DNA of 64,000 nucleotides from Isoetes taiwanensis (taxonomy: Eukaryota; Streptophyta; Lycopodiopsida; Isoetales; Isoetaceae): positions 3,919,042 to 3,983,041 of the forward strand of contig JAJEKV010000036.1 in assembly GCA_021234155.1 (NCBI GenBank), in the 5' to 3' direction. A program made the position numbers and the translations under genes. Shown piece after piece: positions 47,780 to 58,565 of this stretch (positions are counted from its first letter, which is position 1; each line of letters begins with the position of its first letter). The notes beneath the pieces are model-generated. The model searched no databases. It was given only the letters and a program-made list of their open reading frames with translations, and was not told the origin of the DNA.

Positions 47780-48210
47780 TTAGACTTGCTTTGAAGGGCT
47801 TACAAATGGATAAGTAACATCATCTCGCATCAGGTCATACTGTTGCATGTGGCCGAAAAGCAATATCTCCTTTGCAATTCTTATGTTGCACATGCCAGCG
47901 ATCATAACTGTCCATGTAAATCTATCTTGTTCAATCAAAGAAAGTGCGGGCATTCCGAACATTTTTTATGATCTGGGCATGAATTTGTTTGGCACTCGCC
48001 AAACATTACCTTGGGATGCATACTTTCAGATGAATGGATACTCTTAAGCTACTTTTGATATTGTGGACATGGATTTGTTTGGTACTCACCAAAGGTTTCC
48101 TCTGTATGCAAACTTTCAAATGAAAAAGATAGGTATTGGACTCCAGTGCATCAACCAGTTCAACATATCTTAATAATTCTTTTTGAGAGAGATTTTCCAC
48201 TTTTATCCAT
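47780..48210 (-). pseudogene. PPR-protein remnant
   Basis: On the minus strand one frame reads LKVCIQRKPLVSTKQIHVHNIKSS. About 92 bp on, a second frame reads LKVCIPR, then a stop, then CLASAKQIHAQIIKNV. Both resemble the LLKAC....GK.IHAHIIKS signature of plant PLS-type pentatricopeptide proteins. It is followed in another frame by DRFTWTVMIAGM...AKEILLFGHMQQ and DDVTYPFV, like the W..MI.G....G...EAL.LF..M and TF..V motifs. PPR proteins edit or process organelle RNA. The two similar motifs are also a DNA duplication (near 47,975 and 48,066). Stops and frameshifts make it non-functional. Confidence 0.5.
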
Positions 48211-48249
48211 CCGCCACCCTTTACAAAAATTAGATGTAAATTCTGCATT

Positions 48250-49399
48250 CAACTCTTTTGGCTGTGTAGAATTCATTGGTCTAATACTCGGAGTGTTGTG
48301 TGCCATAAAGACTATACTAAGGCATTACAAATTCCATTGATGCAAAGTTTGGAGAAGAAAAGTTTACCTTTGGCTGCAAAATATCCTAAAAACAAAATCT
48401 TGCTAAGAAGGTCAAGGTGAAGACTATGGCAATAAAAGTTAGGAAAAATATAGCTCGGTATTAAATTCAAAATTGCAAGTTGCAAACGTCATGAATTAAA
48501 CAGATAAAATGGTCGTCACATCATAGCCTTCTCTAACAAAGGGCCCTAACAAGATTGTGTATTAAACGGGAGCAAATCATCGAAATGGGAGCAAAATGAA
48601 TATTTCTTAAAGATTCCCTTATTTTTTTTACAAAAAAAGGGGTAAAATGAGGTAAAAAAAAGGGGATATGAAATTGTATTTTGACCTCCCCGTAATGACT
48701 AATTTTTTTGTGCAACGAGAGAATTGATTATGTCAAATGTCATTGTCAAAACCATTGCATGGGTTAGTTTTGACAGTTACGGTTTTTCTGATGTCCTTCT
48801 TTCTCTCTCCCTTCTCATCATCTCATCTGCATCTCCTTCCGTTTTGTGCAGTTACATCTCCCCATCCTTCTTTGTATTTTTCCCTTCTATTCCGTCCAAT
48901 TTCTTGCTTGCCTTGCCCTTCTCGCCCATCCCGTCTATTTTGTTCTGCCCAGTCGGCTTTTCTCACCCATTTTCATCCTGCCAGTTTAGGTCTCTCTTTC
49001 TTCAAATCGGCTCTGCAACACCATTTCGGCCTTCCTTCCAATGCTTTATGGCATCTTTTCTTTGTTCCGATTTTTCCTTGTGGCATCATTTGGTGGTTTC
49101 GATTTTGTTGTGGCACAGAGTTTGGGGCTGCCGTGCAACTCAATGACCCAATCTGCTATGCGTTTCTTGTTTTGACAGCCAAATTGGCCCAAGCAAGGGT
49201 TGTTGGATGCCTTTTCCGCCATACCAGGTAGCCCCAAATTTACATCTGTTTTGGTTACAGATTTATAAGGCTGTGGCTGCATCAGAACAGGGCGGATTGT
49301 TCAGATTTCTTTGGAGAGGGAGCGGGCCAGCCTGCCAACCAAGCATTATGGAACTAATTTTTTCTTTCCAGATTTTAAGCTGGCACAAGAGAAGGCGTC
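48250..49399. other. Gene-free region, pyrimidine-rich from about 48,780
   Basis: The plus strand has overlapping long open frames at 48,724-49,231, but they are low-complexity Ser/Pro/Phe/Leu sequences caused by a T/C-rich strand. They lack family motifs, and I do not call a gene. This sequence continues beyond 53,627 on the other side of the Harbinger element. Confidence 0.45.
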
Positions 49400-49445
49400 T
49401 TAGGCCCTTTTTCCACACCTCTCTTATTTTATGGCTGTCATAAAA

Positions 49446-49594
49446 TTATAAGACATCCTTTTGAGTTCCACCTCATTTATAAGACATGTCATACAAAAAA
49501 TAGTTTTCCACTACTTTAATATAAGACATGTCTTATTCAGATAAGACATGTCTTATATTCACAGTTTTCCACTACGCAAAATACGACATGTCAT
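49446..49594. repeat. Subterminal palindromic motif array, left end of the Harbinger element
   Basis: The motif ataagacatgtcttat and shorter forms occur at 49,446, 49,477, 49,521, 49,541 and 49,581. agttttccactac occurs twice (49,502 and 49,562). A matching aagacatgtc lies near the other end at 53,521. Repeated subterminal motifs are candidate binding sites for the Myb-like protein or transposase. Confidence 0.7.
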
Positions 49595-49664
49595 ATTATT
49601 ATAAAGACAGTTTTATAAGCCACAAAAACATGAAATCCTCATAAAGAACATTTTCAGATGTCAT

Positions 49665-50970
49665 CTATGTCCATAGAACAACGATCACTGTATAGAGCCC
49701 TTGCCAACGCATCCCTTCTTGCAGTGTCTTCTGAACTAACTCTTCTTCGACATTTTCCTCGACCTCAGCATTCTCATCAACCTCATCATTCTCATTTTGG
49801 TATGCACTTACTGCACCTAGTTCTTGTAATGCCTCCCTTGCACTTGCCTCAATTCCTTCTAACTCCGCGGCCGCTTCAGTGACCCAACTCTCATCAAACA
49901 CTTCATAATGTATGATGCATAAATTATGCATCACTATGCAAGCAACTACAACCACTGGCACATGCTTTAGATGTGTCTCTGTCTTCTTCAACAATATACG
50001 GAATCGTGTTTTTAGTATGCCAAAAGCTCGTTCCACAGACACTCTAGTGCTCGATTGGATGAAATTCCAATGTTTTTCATGATCCTTGAATCCAGTACCT
50101 TTGTTAATAAATGGAATCAATAAGCAAAGCCTTGGAGTATACGCAGCATCACCAAACAAACAATAATTCTTCATTTTTTCAGACTCAAATTTAGTGTAAG
50201 CAGCTGTTCTTTGCATTAGAGCCCAATCATGCATGCTTCCCGCCCACCCAATATCATAGTCCCATGTCAAGCATCTGGAATCCACAATGGCTTGTAGAAG
50301 TATCGAATGGAATCCTTTCCTATTGTAATAGTCTGCAGCATGATCGGTTGGAGCCGTGATAGGAATATGACTACCATCTACTGCCCCAATTACGTTAGGG
50401 ATACCCTGTTTTGCCTCATATGCAATAGCAAACTCTTTGCATTGATTTTCGCTTGGCCAATGCAATCCATAATGCAGATCTCTCATTTTTATCTTGACAG
50501 CTCGACTAAATTCCACAACGCATCTATGAACAGTTGTGGTGCCAACTCCATAAAGTTCTGCTACATAGTCTAGTGTTGACCCAGTAGCCAATCGTGTCAA
50601 TGCAATGGCAACCTTTTTTGGCACTTCTATTGCCATTCGCATGTTGGTATCTTTTTTCAATAAGACTGGGTGCAAAATATCACAAATCCATTGAAAGGTT
50701 AGACACTCTCATTCTTTGACAAAACATTCTATCAGTGTGGCTCACTGATAGTATGTTCTCATAGAAGCCTTGGACCCGCTTATGCGCCCAACAAATAGGT
50801 CTTTCCCTCTTCATGAAGGGCATGTAGCTCACTAATTCAATCACTTATATACATGCTTTCATGTACCTAGCTGACGGCCGTGCATCACTAGGCCTCAACA
50901 ACTCAAGCATGATGAAAACATGAAGTGCTTGGCAAACTTGAAGAAGACTCTGCCGCATAGTTGGATCCAT
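49665..50970 (-). pseudogene. Harbinger transposase (DDE_Tnp_4/HARBI1 type), one stop and one frameshift
   Basis: The uninterrupted 336-residue part (50,675 down to 49,665) contains GAVDGSHIPI, GWAGSMHDW, YCLFGDAAYTPR and STRVSVERAFGILKTRF. The acidic triad falls at residues 100, 176 and 215 of that part. A helix-turn-helix-like region (LATGSTLDYVAELYGVGTTT) precedes it. Upstream coding continues in a second frame (VQGFYENILSVSHTDRMFC) after a frameshift near 50,697. It extends to a start MDPTMRQSLLQV at 50,970, interrupted by a TAA just before VIELVSYMPF. The protein would cut and rejoin the element's ends in the nucleus. The C terminus is acidic. Restoring function would need both lesions to be absent. 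Confidence 0.92.
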
Positions 50971-51221
50971 GCCAATAGATATGACCTAAGCATGCAATAC
51001 ATGATAGAGATAGGTAAGAGTTTGAATTTAAAACAAAACAATAAAAATTCACAAGTGGAAGACTAGTTTGACAATTATGCAATTCATTAGAAATAGAACA
51101 AGTGGAAGACTAGTTTACCCAATGGAAAACAATTACTTCATTAGAAATATAAAATAAGCAAAAAACATTACTCGACTACTTTGATTGATTTGACAAGCAG
51201 AAGACTAGTTTAAAGTGGCTG

Positions 51222-52176
51222 CTACTGCAGTTTTTCAAAAAGGCCTTGTAGACTTTGAGATATCCCTTTCAACATATTCAAATTTTCCTTCTCAAGAGCG
51301 AGGTTATCATCTTGAGCCTTCTCGCTTATTTCAGTCATTCTTTTGATAGCCAAAGCAACCTTAGATGCTCCACCTTTTGAGTTTTTTCTTTTTCTTTGGA
51401 TTTACAGTTCTTTTCTCATCAGGTGTCAACCTCTTTCCCCCATCCTCTTTGTCATTGGATGTCTTAGTACTCTCCACTTCTTCTGTCTCAACAATGTCCT
51501 CCTCCGTATTTTCTGCCATGGGTGTATTAGCATCTATAGCGCTATCATGAACATAACAAACAACATGAGCACGTTCACTCATGTATTGATCTATTAGATC
51601 AAACCATCTACACTTCTCAGATCGTTCTGCACCAGAGAGATTATTTTGTGCTTTATCATGTCTATAGTCTCCATAAATTGCTTGCCACTTCTTTCTGCAT
51701 GCCTAAGTATCTTTATCCAAGTCTGGGCAACGTGATAATAACTGCAAATACAATTTTTGCCAGATATCAAAACCTTGCTTTCCAGCTTTAGTAATAAATT
51801 CCTCGTGCATTTCTCCACATAAGTAGACTAGAGCAACCACCCAATTGTCTTTCCAATTCGTGCCTCTGCCTTTTTGCGCATCTCCAGCAGATGCTTTGGC
51901 AGGCTCCTTTGCTTTTCTTCCACGAGGTTTCCTTTTCAGACTGGGCTCTGGAACAATTTCAGCAATGTTTTGACTTGGCTCTGTTATAATAGGAGGACTA
52001 GGATAAGGATATATCGGAGGGATAACAGATCTTCTTGCAATTGGACCACGTGGAAATGCATGAAAATGGACTGAAAATTTTGGAAGTGGCGGAGTAGGTT
52101 GAGAGGAAGGTATTTCTTGAGATTCAGGTTCCTCAAGGCCCTGGGTATAAGGAAAGGACGAGTATCCTTGAGGCAT
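51222..52176 (-). pseudogene. Harbinger Myb/SANT-like DNA-binding protein, lightly broken
   Basis: A proline-rich N terminus (MPQGYSSFPYTQGL) and a basic KRKPRGRKAKE stretch lead into a Myb/SANT-like domain: GRGTNWKDNWVVALVYL, KQGFDIWQKLYLQLLSRCP, ACRKKWQAIYGDY, EKCRWFDLIDQYM. A TAG at 51,703-51,705 splits the domain before ACRKKW. A 1-base change in an A-rich run near 51,380 shifts the frame before a C-terminal coiled coil that ends at the TAG at 51,222-51,224. Such proteins partner the transposase in binding element ends. The frame is open upstream of the chosen Met (LGFDGFSY), so the true start may lie farther out or across an intron. Confidence 0.82.
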
Positions 52177-52335
52177 GTAGGAAAAACCATCAAAACCCAG
52201 TCTTATTGAAAAAAGATCATGAGTACAATTGAAGCTTTAATAAAGTAGATTGCACAAAATAAAACAACATAAGCACAATCATATTACATATGACAATGAA
52301 TTCGCATGGCTTATAAACTAGAATTTTTCAATAAT

Positions 52336-52510
52336 GCATAAGGATGACCAAGGAGTTACAAGGATTTTTTTCAAATGACCTATGCATAAGGGTTACCATG
52401 TGATACCAAGGATTACCAAGGATTTTTTTCAAATGACTATGCATAAGGATTACCTTGTGATACCAAGGATTACCAAATGATTACCAAGGATTTTTTTCAA
52501 ATTACCTATA
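52336..52510. repeat. Short tandem repeats upstream of the Myb-like gene
   Basis: Three units begin with gcataagg at 52,336, 52,384 and 52,441, each containing accaaggat and ending in gatttttttcaaat. Confidence 0.8.
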
Positions 52511-52729
52511 CAAATGATTACATTAGATACCATGTAGAAACAATGTAGATAGAAACAAAAACAAGCAAAAACAACTTTTGCAAAAACAAGCATGTAGATA
52601 CCATGTAGAAACCATATGTACAAAAACCATAGGAAAAACAGAGATATGTAGAAATCGAAAAAAGAAATCCAATTTCTCACTTTCGAACCATAGGAAAAAC
52701 AGAGATATGAAACAACTACAGATCCGACC

Positions 52730-53290
52730 TATTGATCCAAAAACAGAGATATGAAACAACTACAAATCTGACCTGTTGATCCGACTGTTAAATCCGACTG
52801 TTAATCCCGACCTGTTGAATCCCAACCTGTTGAATCCGACTATAAAATCCCGAGAGAATCCTATTGAATCCCGACTGTAAATTCCGACCTGTTGATTCCG
52901 ACTACAGAGATATGATCTAACTACAGAGATATGATCCGACTATAAATCCCGACCTGTTGAATAGACTGTGAAGCCGCTGTTAAATCCCGATCTGTGAGAA
53001 ATTGACTGCATAAAAATCGAGATGTGAAAAGACTATAGACCTGAGAAACCAGTACACAGACCAACTACTGCCGGAATCCGACCTGAGAGCCTGAGAAATC
53101 AAGCTGTTGCTTGATGAAATCAACTGATAAATTGAATCCCGACCTGAGAAATCGATTGTTAAATCCAGAACTCAGAAACTCCATACCTGAATCCGACCTC
53201 AAGAAGTGTCGAATCCGACCTGAAGAACTGTCATAATCGATCTGAAGCTTGATGAACAGCTGAATCCGACCTGAAGAGTTGCCGAAATCT
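52730..53290. repeat. CCGACCTGTTGA minisatellite
   Basis: Many irregular units of aatccgacctgttgaatc, gactgtaaatcccg and acagagatatga fill the promoter-side end of the Harbinger element. Units diverge towards aatccgacctgaagaa on the right. Confidence 0.8.
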
Positions 53291-53627
53291 CATATTTGTA
53301 TTTGTTGGTGTAGTTGATCGCACTTCCATACCCAATCGATTGTTGTTCCAATTCTAGTCGATTCTAATCGATTGCAGTTCCATCTACTCTTCTTTTTTTA
53401 AGGACAGCCTTGGATTGCGGCAAAGGAGGCAGCTGATTGGTTAGGATCTGCTGTCTTATTTTGTGACGAGGGATTTTTCCCGGAAGAAAATAAGACTTTG
53501 AAGTTGTACGGAATTAATTGAAGACATGTCCTAATAGTTTTAAAAAGTCATGGTATCATATTTGCTGATTTGGCCCAATCGTATTGAGATAAATTTAGGA
53601 CATCTATGCCATGGAAAAAGGGCCTTA

Positions 53628-53926
53628 CCCTGTCGGTTTCTCTTGATCTTTGTGGCAGACACAAAAAGAGACATCGTGGTTTTGTAGCAGACACAATAAT
53701 GTAACTACAGGATTTTGCAGCCAGGCAGTAATTTCGTAAGTGCAGACCATCAGCTTCTTCAAACTCTCTTATTCCTATAAGGCACACCTGCTTCTCAGCC
53801 CGTTCAATTCTCTGATTTTTGTAAGATTGACTTGCTTTTCAGCCTTAGCCCGGCAGTAACCCCAATAGTACAGACCATTCAGCTTGTTCAGAGTCCTCTG
53901 TAGATCGGCTTTGCGTGATCTGTACA
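53628..53926. other. Gene-free flank with an imperfect ~133 bp duplication
   Basis: ggcagtaat..cgtaagtgcagaccatcagctt near 53,725 resembles ggcagtaaccccaatagtacagaccattcagctt near 53,858. It may be the 5' untranslated end of the DIRS-like element that follows. Confidence 0.4.
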
Positions 53927-54467
53927 ATGCCCAAATTGCCAAGAGGTATGTCCAAGGCCGAAGCCATTAGGCTGGGAAAACGCCTAGGGGAGACCTGTGA
54001 TTTACTACATGATGCTTTTGTGGACTCTGATGATCAGTCCCGTGCTCCAGCTTGAACCAAAGGGATGGAACAGTGGCTGGCCTCCAATAGGGATGATCGT
54101 TTGGGTGAGCTGGATGTGAAGATAGCAGCCTTGCAGCAAGAGATTGAGAGGAAAAGCAAGAAGTCCAGAACTCCAGCGCTCAAATTTGAAAGCAACATAA
54201 GATATTTATTTCGATTTCCTTAATGAGGTTGAGGATGTCTTTGCAGATATTGAGAGCAAACCGAGGATCGAGAAGCACTTATTGCCTTTGTTGCAACAGA
54301 TCATTGATAAAGGTAACAGTTTGATTGATAACGGGAAGCAATTGGCAATTATAAGGGATAGGGATGGGCCTAAAATAGCGGAATGTTTTGAACTTGGGTC
54401 CTTGGATTCAGACAATGAAAAGAGGCTCCGCCAGGCATGCAAACTAGACCTTATAATGGCCTATTAA
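53927..54467 (+). pseudogene. DIRS-like gag remnant
   Basis: An ATG at 53,927 opens MPKLPRGMSKAEAIRLGKRL, interrupted by a TGA and later a frameshift near 54,220. The second part reads LLPLLQQIIDKGNSLIDNGKQL, IIRDRDGPKIAECFELG and LDSDNEKRLRQA. This resembles the conserved stretch of DIRS first-ORF proteins, which has a basic/aspartate R.R..KIA motif and then a D.EKR motif. The family assignment rests partly on the reverse transcriptase downstream. Confidence 0.5.
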
Positions 54468-55373
54468 ATCATTGGTTTCTCCTATGCTTCAGCAGTAGCA
54501 CCTTCCGCTGCCTTCAAATCCTGATGCTGCTTTCTATAATAGACCTTGAAGGTAGTTCTTTTCCAGTTTGAGATGTTGTTTGCTGTATTTCAATTTGGAA
54601 TCATCTTTTATATATTTTGATCTTACTTCAAATGTCTTATTACAATACTTAATTAATTTAACACTTCTTTACCACTTTTTTCGCATGCTTATTTTTCTAC
54701 TCACATTTACCTTTTGATATTTTCTATTTCTTTTCTTGCTTCCTTTCGCATGTTTTCTTATGCATTTTTTGGTTTACCTACTTATTTTCCATATGTTTGC
54801 TTCTCGCTCTACATTTTTCACATATTATCACATTTTCAATATACATTTACTTCAATCTAATCCACTACACTTTCCTTATCCATTGCACTCCTCATATATC
54901 TGCACATCTTATCCACTCCACATTCTAATTTATATCACAACACAACCCTCACCCTTAGCTATCTTCTCTTCCTCATGCTCCCACCCTTATACACCACTTA
55001 TACATCCCCCCAACCCCTCCCCCCTCCCCCTCCCCCTTTTTTTCACATCCCTATCTATTTGCTCATGTCTGTGCACCTAACCTTTTATTTATAATTTCAA
55101 TCACTTCAACTCTATTTGATATACATAATTATCACTTACACCATACTTTGCACACTAATTGTTACCCTACATTTGTCTTGTCTGTTTTTTAAATAATAAT
55201 ACTTTCTCCTATTGTTTTCTCTTCTAGATTTTCCATATCTCGCATCTTCACGTAACCACTCTTTAGGCCATGCCCATATTATCTTCATTTCACATCCTTT
55301 TATGTGGTTGGATTCATTCTAAAAAATTTTATGTGCTTGTGGTACTAACTTCCAGTGGTTCTGAACATTTGTT
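54468..55373. other. AT/pyrimidine-rich gap inside the DIRS-like remnant
   Basis: About 900 bp of T- and C-rich DNA without coding signal separate the gag-like and RT parts. A C-rich run, ccctccccctccccc-like, lies near 55,018-55,036. It may be a secondary insertion or a decayed coding region. Confidence 0.45.
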
Positions 55374-56190
55374 GTGATGTTTTATTTGTGTCCAAATGTT
55401 GATGCTATTTCTATTGCCTACACCCATGCCCTTAGCAGTCGCTTGAGAGATCATTTCCCATTTTGGCAATCAATTTGTAATAGCTCAATGGTGTTGGATT
55501 GGATAAAGAATGGTTACAATCTCCCTTGGTTGAATTCCCCTCCTTCACAATCTTGGTCAAAACCAAATTACAAGCTTGTTTCTCACCACTCTTCCTTTGT
55601 GCATTCTGCCATTCAGGACTTGATTATGGTGGGTGCGGCCGTTGAGTCCCCCCCAATTAGCTCTTTGCTGGGCGTGGTCTCCAAAGCAGGTAACAAATTT
55701 CGTTTGATCTTGGACCTCCGTTATGTCAACCAATTCTTGGAGTGTAAGGCCTTTAAATACAAAACCATCAGCGAGTTCCAATGGTTTTGAGAAGAGGTGA
55801 TGGCTTATTTACCATAGATCTTCATTCCGGCTATCACCTTGTGGCTATGCATCCATTAGCTTGGACTTATTTGGGTTTCCAATTTTATGGCAAGTCTTAT
55901 ATGTTCACAACCCTCCCTTTCGGTCTATCTACTGCTTGCTAGGTGTTCACTAAATTGATCTGTCAGATCGTTAAACATCTTAGAGCCTACTTCATTCGTT
56001 GTATTCCCTATGTGGATGACTTCATTTTTGCAGTGGCTGCGGAACATTTTTACTCCTCACGTGCTTTTGTCGTATAAGCTTTTAACTCTGCTGGGTTTGT
56101 TATTGCCCCACACAAGTATCAACTTGAGTTCTCGTTTGAAGTGAAGTTCCTAGGGTATATGGTCAATTCTGACTCTTGTTATTTGTAGCA
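55374..56190 (+). pseudogene. DIRS-like reverse transcriptase remnant
   Basis: The N-terminal part has WQSICNSSMVLDWIKNGYNLPW, and FVHSAIQDLIMVGAAVE is followed by SLLGVVSKAGNKFRLILDLRYVN. After a frame change near 55,785 the core reads GLFTIDLHSGYHLVAMHP, YLGFQFYGKSYMFTTLPFGLS and IPYVDDFIF, then FLGYMVNSDS. The RLILDLR..N, GY.l/hp and TLPFGLS motifs and the short N-terminal W...L..I..GY block are typical of tyrosine-recombinase (DIRS/Ngaro) elements rather than plant gypsy or copia. Stops replace residues at several points. No tyrosine recombinase was found downstream. Confidence 0.65.
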
Positions 56191-56345
56191 TTTTTTACTC
56201 TTGTTATTTGTTTAGTGGAGATGCCAAGATGTGGCTTCAACATTTGTGACTCTTGTTATTTGTTTAGTCGATATGCCCAGATGTGGCTTTCTTTCAGAAT
56301 TTGTGACTCTTGTTATTTCTTTAGTGGAGATGCCCAGATGTGGCT
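56176..56345 (+). repeat. ~55-60 bp tandem repeat within the DIRS-like remnant
   Basis: About three units of tgactcttgttatttgttta, gtggagatgccaagatgtggctt are present, starting near 56,200, 56,248 and 56,306. They fall where the RNase H domain would be expected. Confidence 0.8.
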
Positions 56346-56629
56346 TTCTTTCTGTTGTGCTTTCTCTCTACTCCTTACCTCTCTTGGTTAGCTTGCTGGT
56401 TTTGACAATTGAATTTATCTTCATATAATGATAAGAAAAAGTGACACTTTACCTTGTAATTAGAGTTTTCATGAGTATGTTTTTAGAGAGAACCTCTAAT
56501 CTAAGAGAATATAACATTTAACAAAAAATTGAAGGAAAGTCTGCAACTAAAATTGTAGTATTTTCATATCCACATGCAAAATTTACACTCAACTATGTGC
56601 AAACGTGTAAGGAGTGATGAGGGAGGGAT
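56346..56629. other. Short gene-free gap
   Basis: No motif is recognised between the DIRS-like repeats and the next coding remnant. Confidence 0.4.
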
Positions 56630-58255
56630 CCAGCACGTCATCATATTCATTTATACCATCCTCATCACCTTCACTTCTTTCACTATCACTTGCTCCTTGT
56701 CATTATCAATAAGTGGTGAAGCATTGTCACCACCACTCCCTTCTTCATCATCTTCCTCGTAATTGCAAGCCTTTTTAAGCAAATTGATCGTCCTCTAGCA
56801 TAGATGATTGTCAGATTTCAATTTAAAACCATAGCACAATATAGTCACGTCTCTCAGCTCATCCCTACAACCCACTTTCTTGGACTTTCTCCCCTTTCCT
56901 TGAGTTCTCATTTTTAACTCATACCTACCTTCAAAAGCATTTTTTGAACATGTTGCAAGCCAATGAATCTTGAATTTAGTCACTAAACCTTCCTCCTTGA
57001 CTGTGTCAAGTACTTTTGCTATCCAAAAAGGTCGACCTTTGTCATCCTCCTCAGTTGGAAGAGCAATCAACATACCTTTAGCAATTTCTGTGATATTCTT
57101 GAGGTTCATTCCTGCGTCTTGGTTTGAGGTACGTGACTCGGTCCTCGTCTTCCTCTACTGTAGGTGCTATTGTAGCATTGCTTGGACCTGACTGGTTCTG
57201 GAGTTGATGAAAGATGTTAGGCCATTGAAATGGTTCTTGCAACTGTCTTAGAGCTAGGATTTGAATAACAATTTTCTGTTCAAGAAAGAAAATTTTTCCA
57301 CCACATCTGGTCTTCTTCTAAGAAGTACTTAAAGCCTGAGGAAATTCCATTTTCAATGGCTTTTAAGGATGTCACTGGGGTATTTTTCTTCTGTTTAGAC
57401 TCTTTTGGATTTTTTAGAGGAAGTTGCTCAGTACATTCTATCAAGCAAGTGTCTGGAACAGATTTAAGGAAGCGCAATCCCTCTGGTGGACTCCAGTCTT
57501 TAGTTGTGGTGTACTTCTTCCCCTGTAAAAAGCTTTCTCCATTTTTCAAGTAAAACTTGATGTGGTGTTGAAACCTGAGATCATTAAACTTATTGACAGC
57601 TTGATCTCTACTAGAACATGTGGAGAAAATAAATTCTCTAAAGTCAGCAGTCTCCTCTAGAAGCTCAATAATTGATATGGGAGTGTAAGAATCTTCAATA
57701 ATTCGAATTAAAGCAGGAAGACAAAAAGCCTTCTTTCTTCTAACACGCACGAAAAATCTACTGAACATCTGGTCTATTTGATCATGAGCGTGGCTTGCAA
57801 GTAAAAATCCAAGCTTTACTTTTCTGAAGATCCCTAGCTCCACTAGCATGGCACAATAAGCAAAGAGTGTTTGATTCTTGTTCTCCCTTGTAGTGTTGTC
57901 AAGTTGCAGGTAGGGGACCGGTGGTAATTGCTCTTGCTCACACCGGACCTTGTTAAGAATTTTAATTGTGATATTCGGGTCACCATGCAAGTTTTGATAC
58001 GTCAAAAATACTTTGCGCTTTAGAATTCCTTTGAAGCCAATAACTCCTATAAGGTGGACCTAAATAAAACATTCCTTTGGCACATCTTTAGGAATATTTA
58101 AGAAATGAGGTAATGTTGTCTTTTTTTTCTCTCTTCCGTCAATTACAACAGACATATATTGCAGTGGACGTTCAAGAGCTTTTTTCCTGTGTTTGATAAG
58201 CTTTCTTCTCTCAACTGCTTGTTGTTTACGATGTCTGGCAAGGTTCTGTTCAATG
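56630..58255 (-). pseudogene. DUF7869-like (probable transposon-derived) protein, broken
   Basis: Read on the minus strand, YMSVVIDGREKKKTTLP is followed, after a TAG at 58,060-58,062, by HLIGVIGFKGILKRKV. Then come PPVPYLQLDNTTRENKN and LGFLLASHAHDQIDQMFSRF. This order, DG..K..LP, LQLDN...ENKN, G/A-H-x-H-x-x-ID..FS, matches the widespread eukaryotic DUF7869 family. The conserved acidic residues look like an RNase-H-type nuclease, but that is inference. After a frameshift near 57,285 a linker (LRQLQEPFQWPNIF, VTYLKPRRRNEPQ) continues. After another near 57,100 it reads AKGMLIALPTEED, GRPFWIAKV and FEGRYELKM, then an acidic tail. The 5' end is truncated near 58,255. Confidence 0.6.
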
Positions 58256-58257
58256 TA

Positions 58258-58430
58258 GTACCGTGCTTACGTTACCACGTCGTTTTTTACGTTTTAACGT
58301 CGATACGTAATAACGTCTTGATGAAATTTGGCGCATACCTAAATTTTTTTTCATGCGTTAAAAGTTAAGAGGTAATCGTACCTATACTCACCGTACTTAC
58401 GATGCGCACCGTCGTTTTTATGTAAAGTAC
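58258..58430. repeat. ACG-rich direct repeat pair
   Basis: accgtgcttacgttaccacg, then tcgttttttacg, near 58,260 resembles accgtacttacgatgcgc, then accgtcgtttttatg, near 58,389. acgt palindromes (aacgtcgatacgtaataacg) lie between. This may be an element border. Confidence 0.45.
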
Positions 58431-58473
58431 TTCGAACTTGTAGATTTATGTGTTAATATATACAATTTTACAG

Positions 58474-58565
58474 TTTGGAGCTTCAATACATATTTTATAA
58501 CAGAATACATATAAGTCAATTTGGAGCTTCAATACATATTTTATAACAGGATACATATAAGTCTG
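58474..58565. repeat. 46 bp tandem duplication
   Basis: Two nearly identical copies of tttggagcttcaatacatat, then tttataacag(a/g)atacatataagtc, start at 58,474 and 58,520. They differ by single bases and look recent. Confidence 0.92.

Larger units (their letters stand above)
49403..53624 (-). mobile_element. PIF/Harbinger DNA transposon, full length, two genes
   Basis: The ends are 13 bp perfect inverted repeats (ggcccttttt-cca at 49,403-49,415 and its complement at 53,612-53,624). They are flanked by TTA at 49,400-49,402 and 53,625-53,627, the 3 bp duplication characteristic of PIF/Harbinger. Inside, both genes expected of an autonomous element lie on the minus strand: a Myb/SANT-like DNA-binding protein (upstream) and a DDE transposase. 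Both have only one or two lesions each, so the copy is fairly young or its lesions are sequencing errors. Confidence 0.95.

Noticed and set aside
48724-49231. Overlapping 140- and 164-codon plus frames
   Set aside because: They are low-complexity products of a T/C-rich strand in two frames at once and have no recognisable motif.
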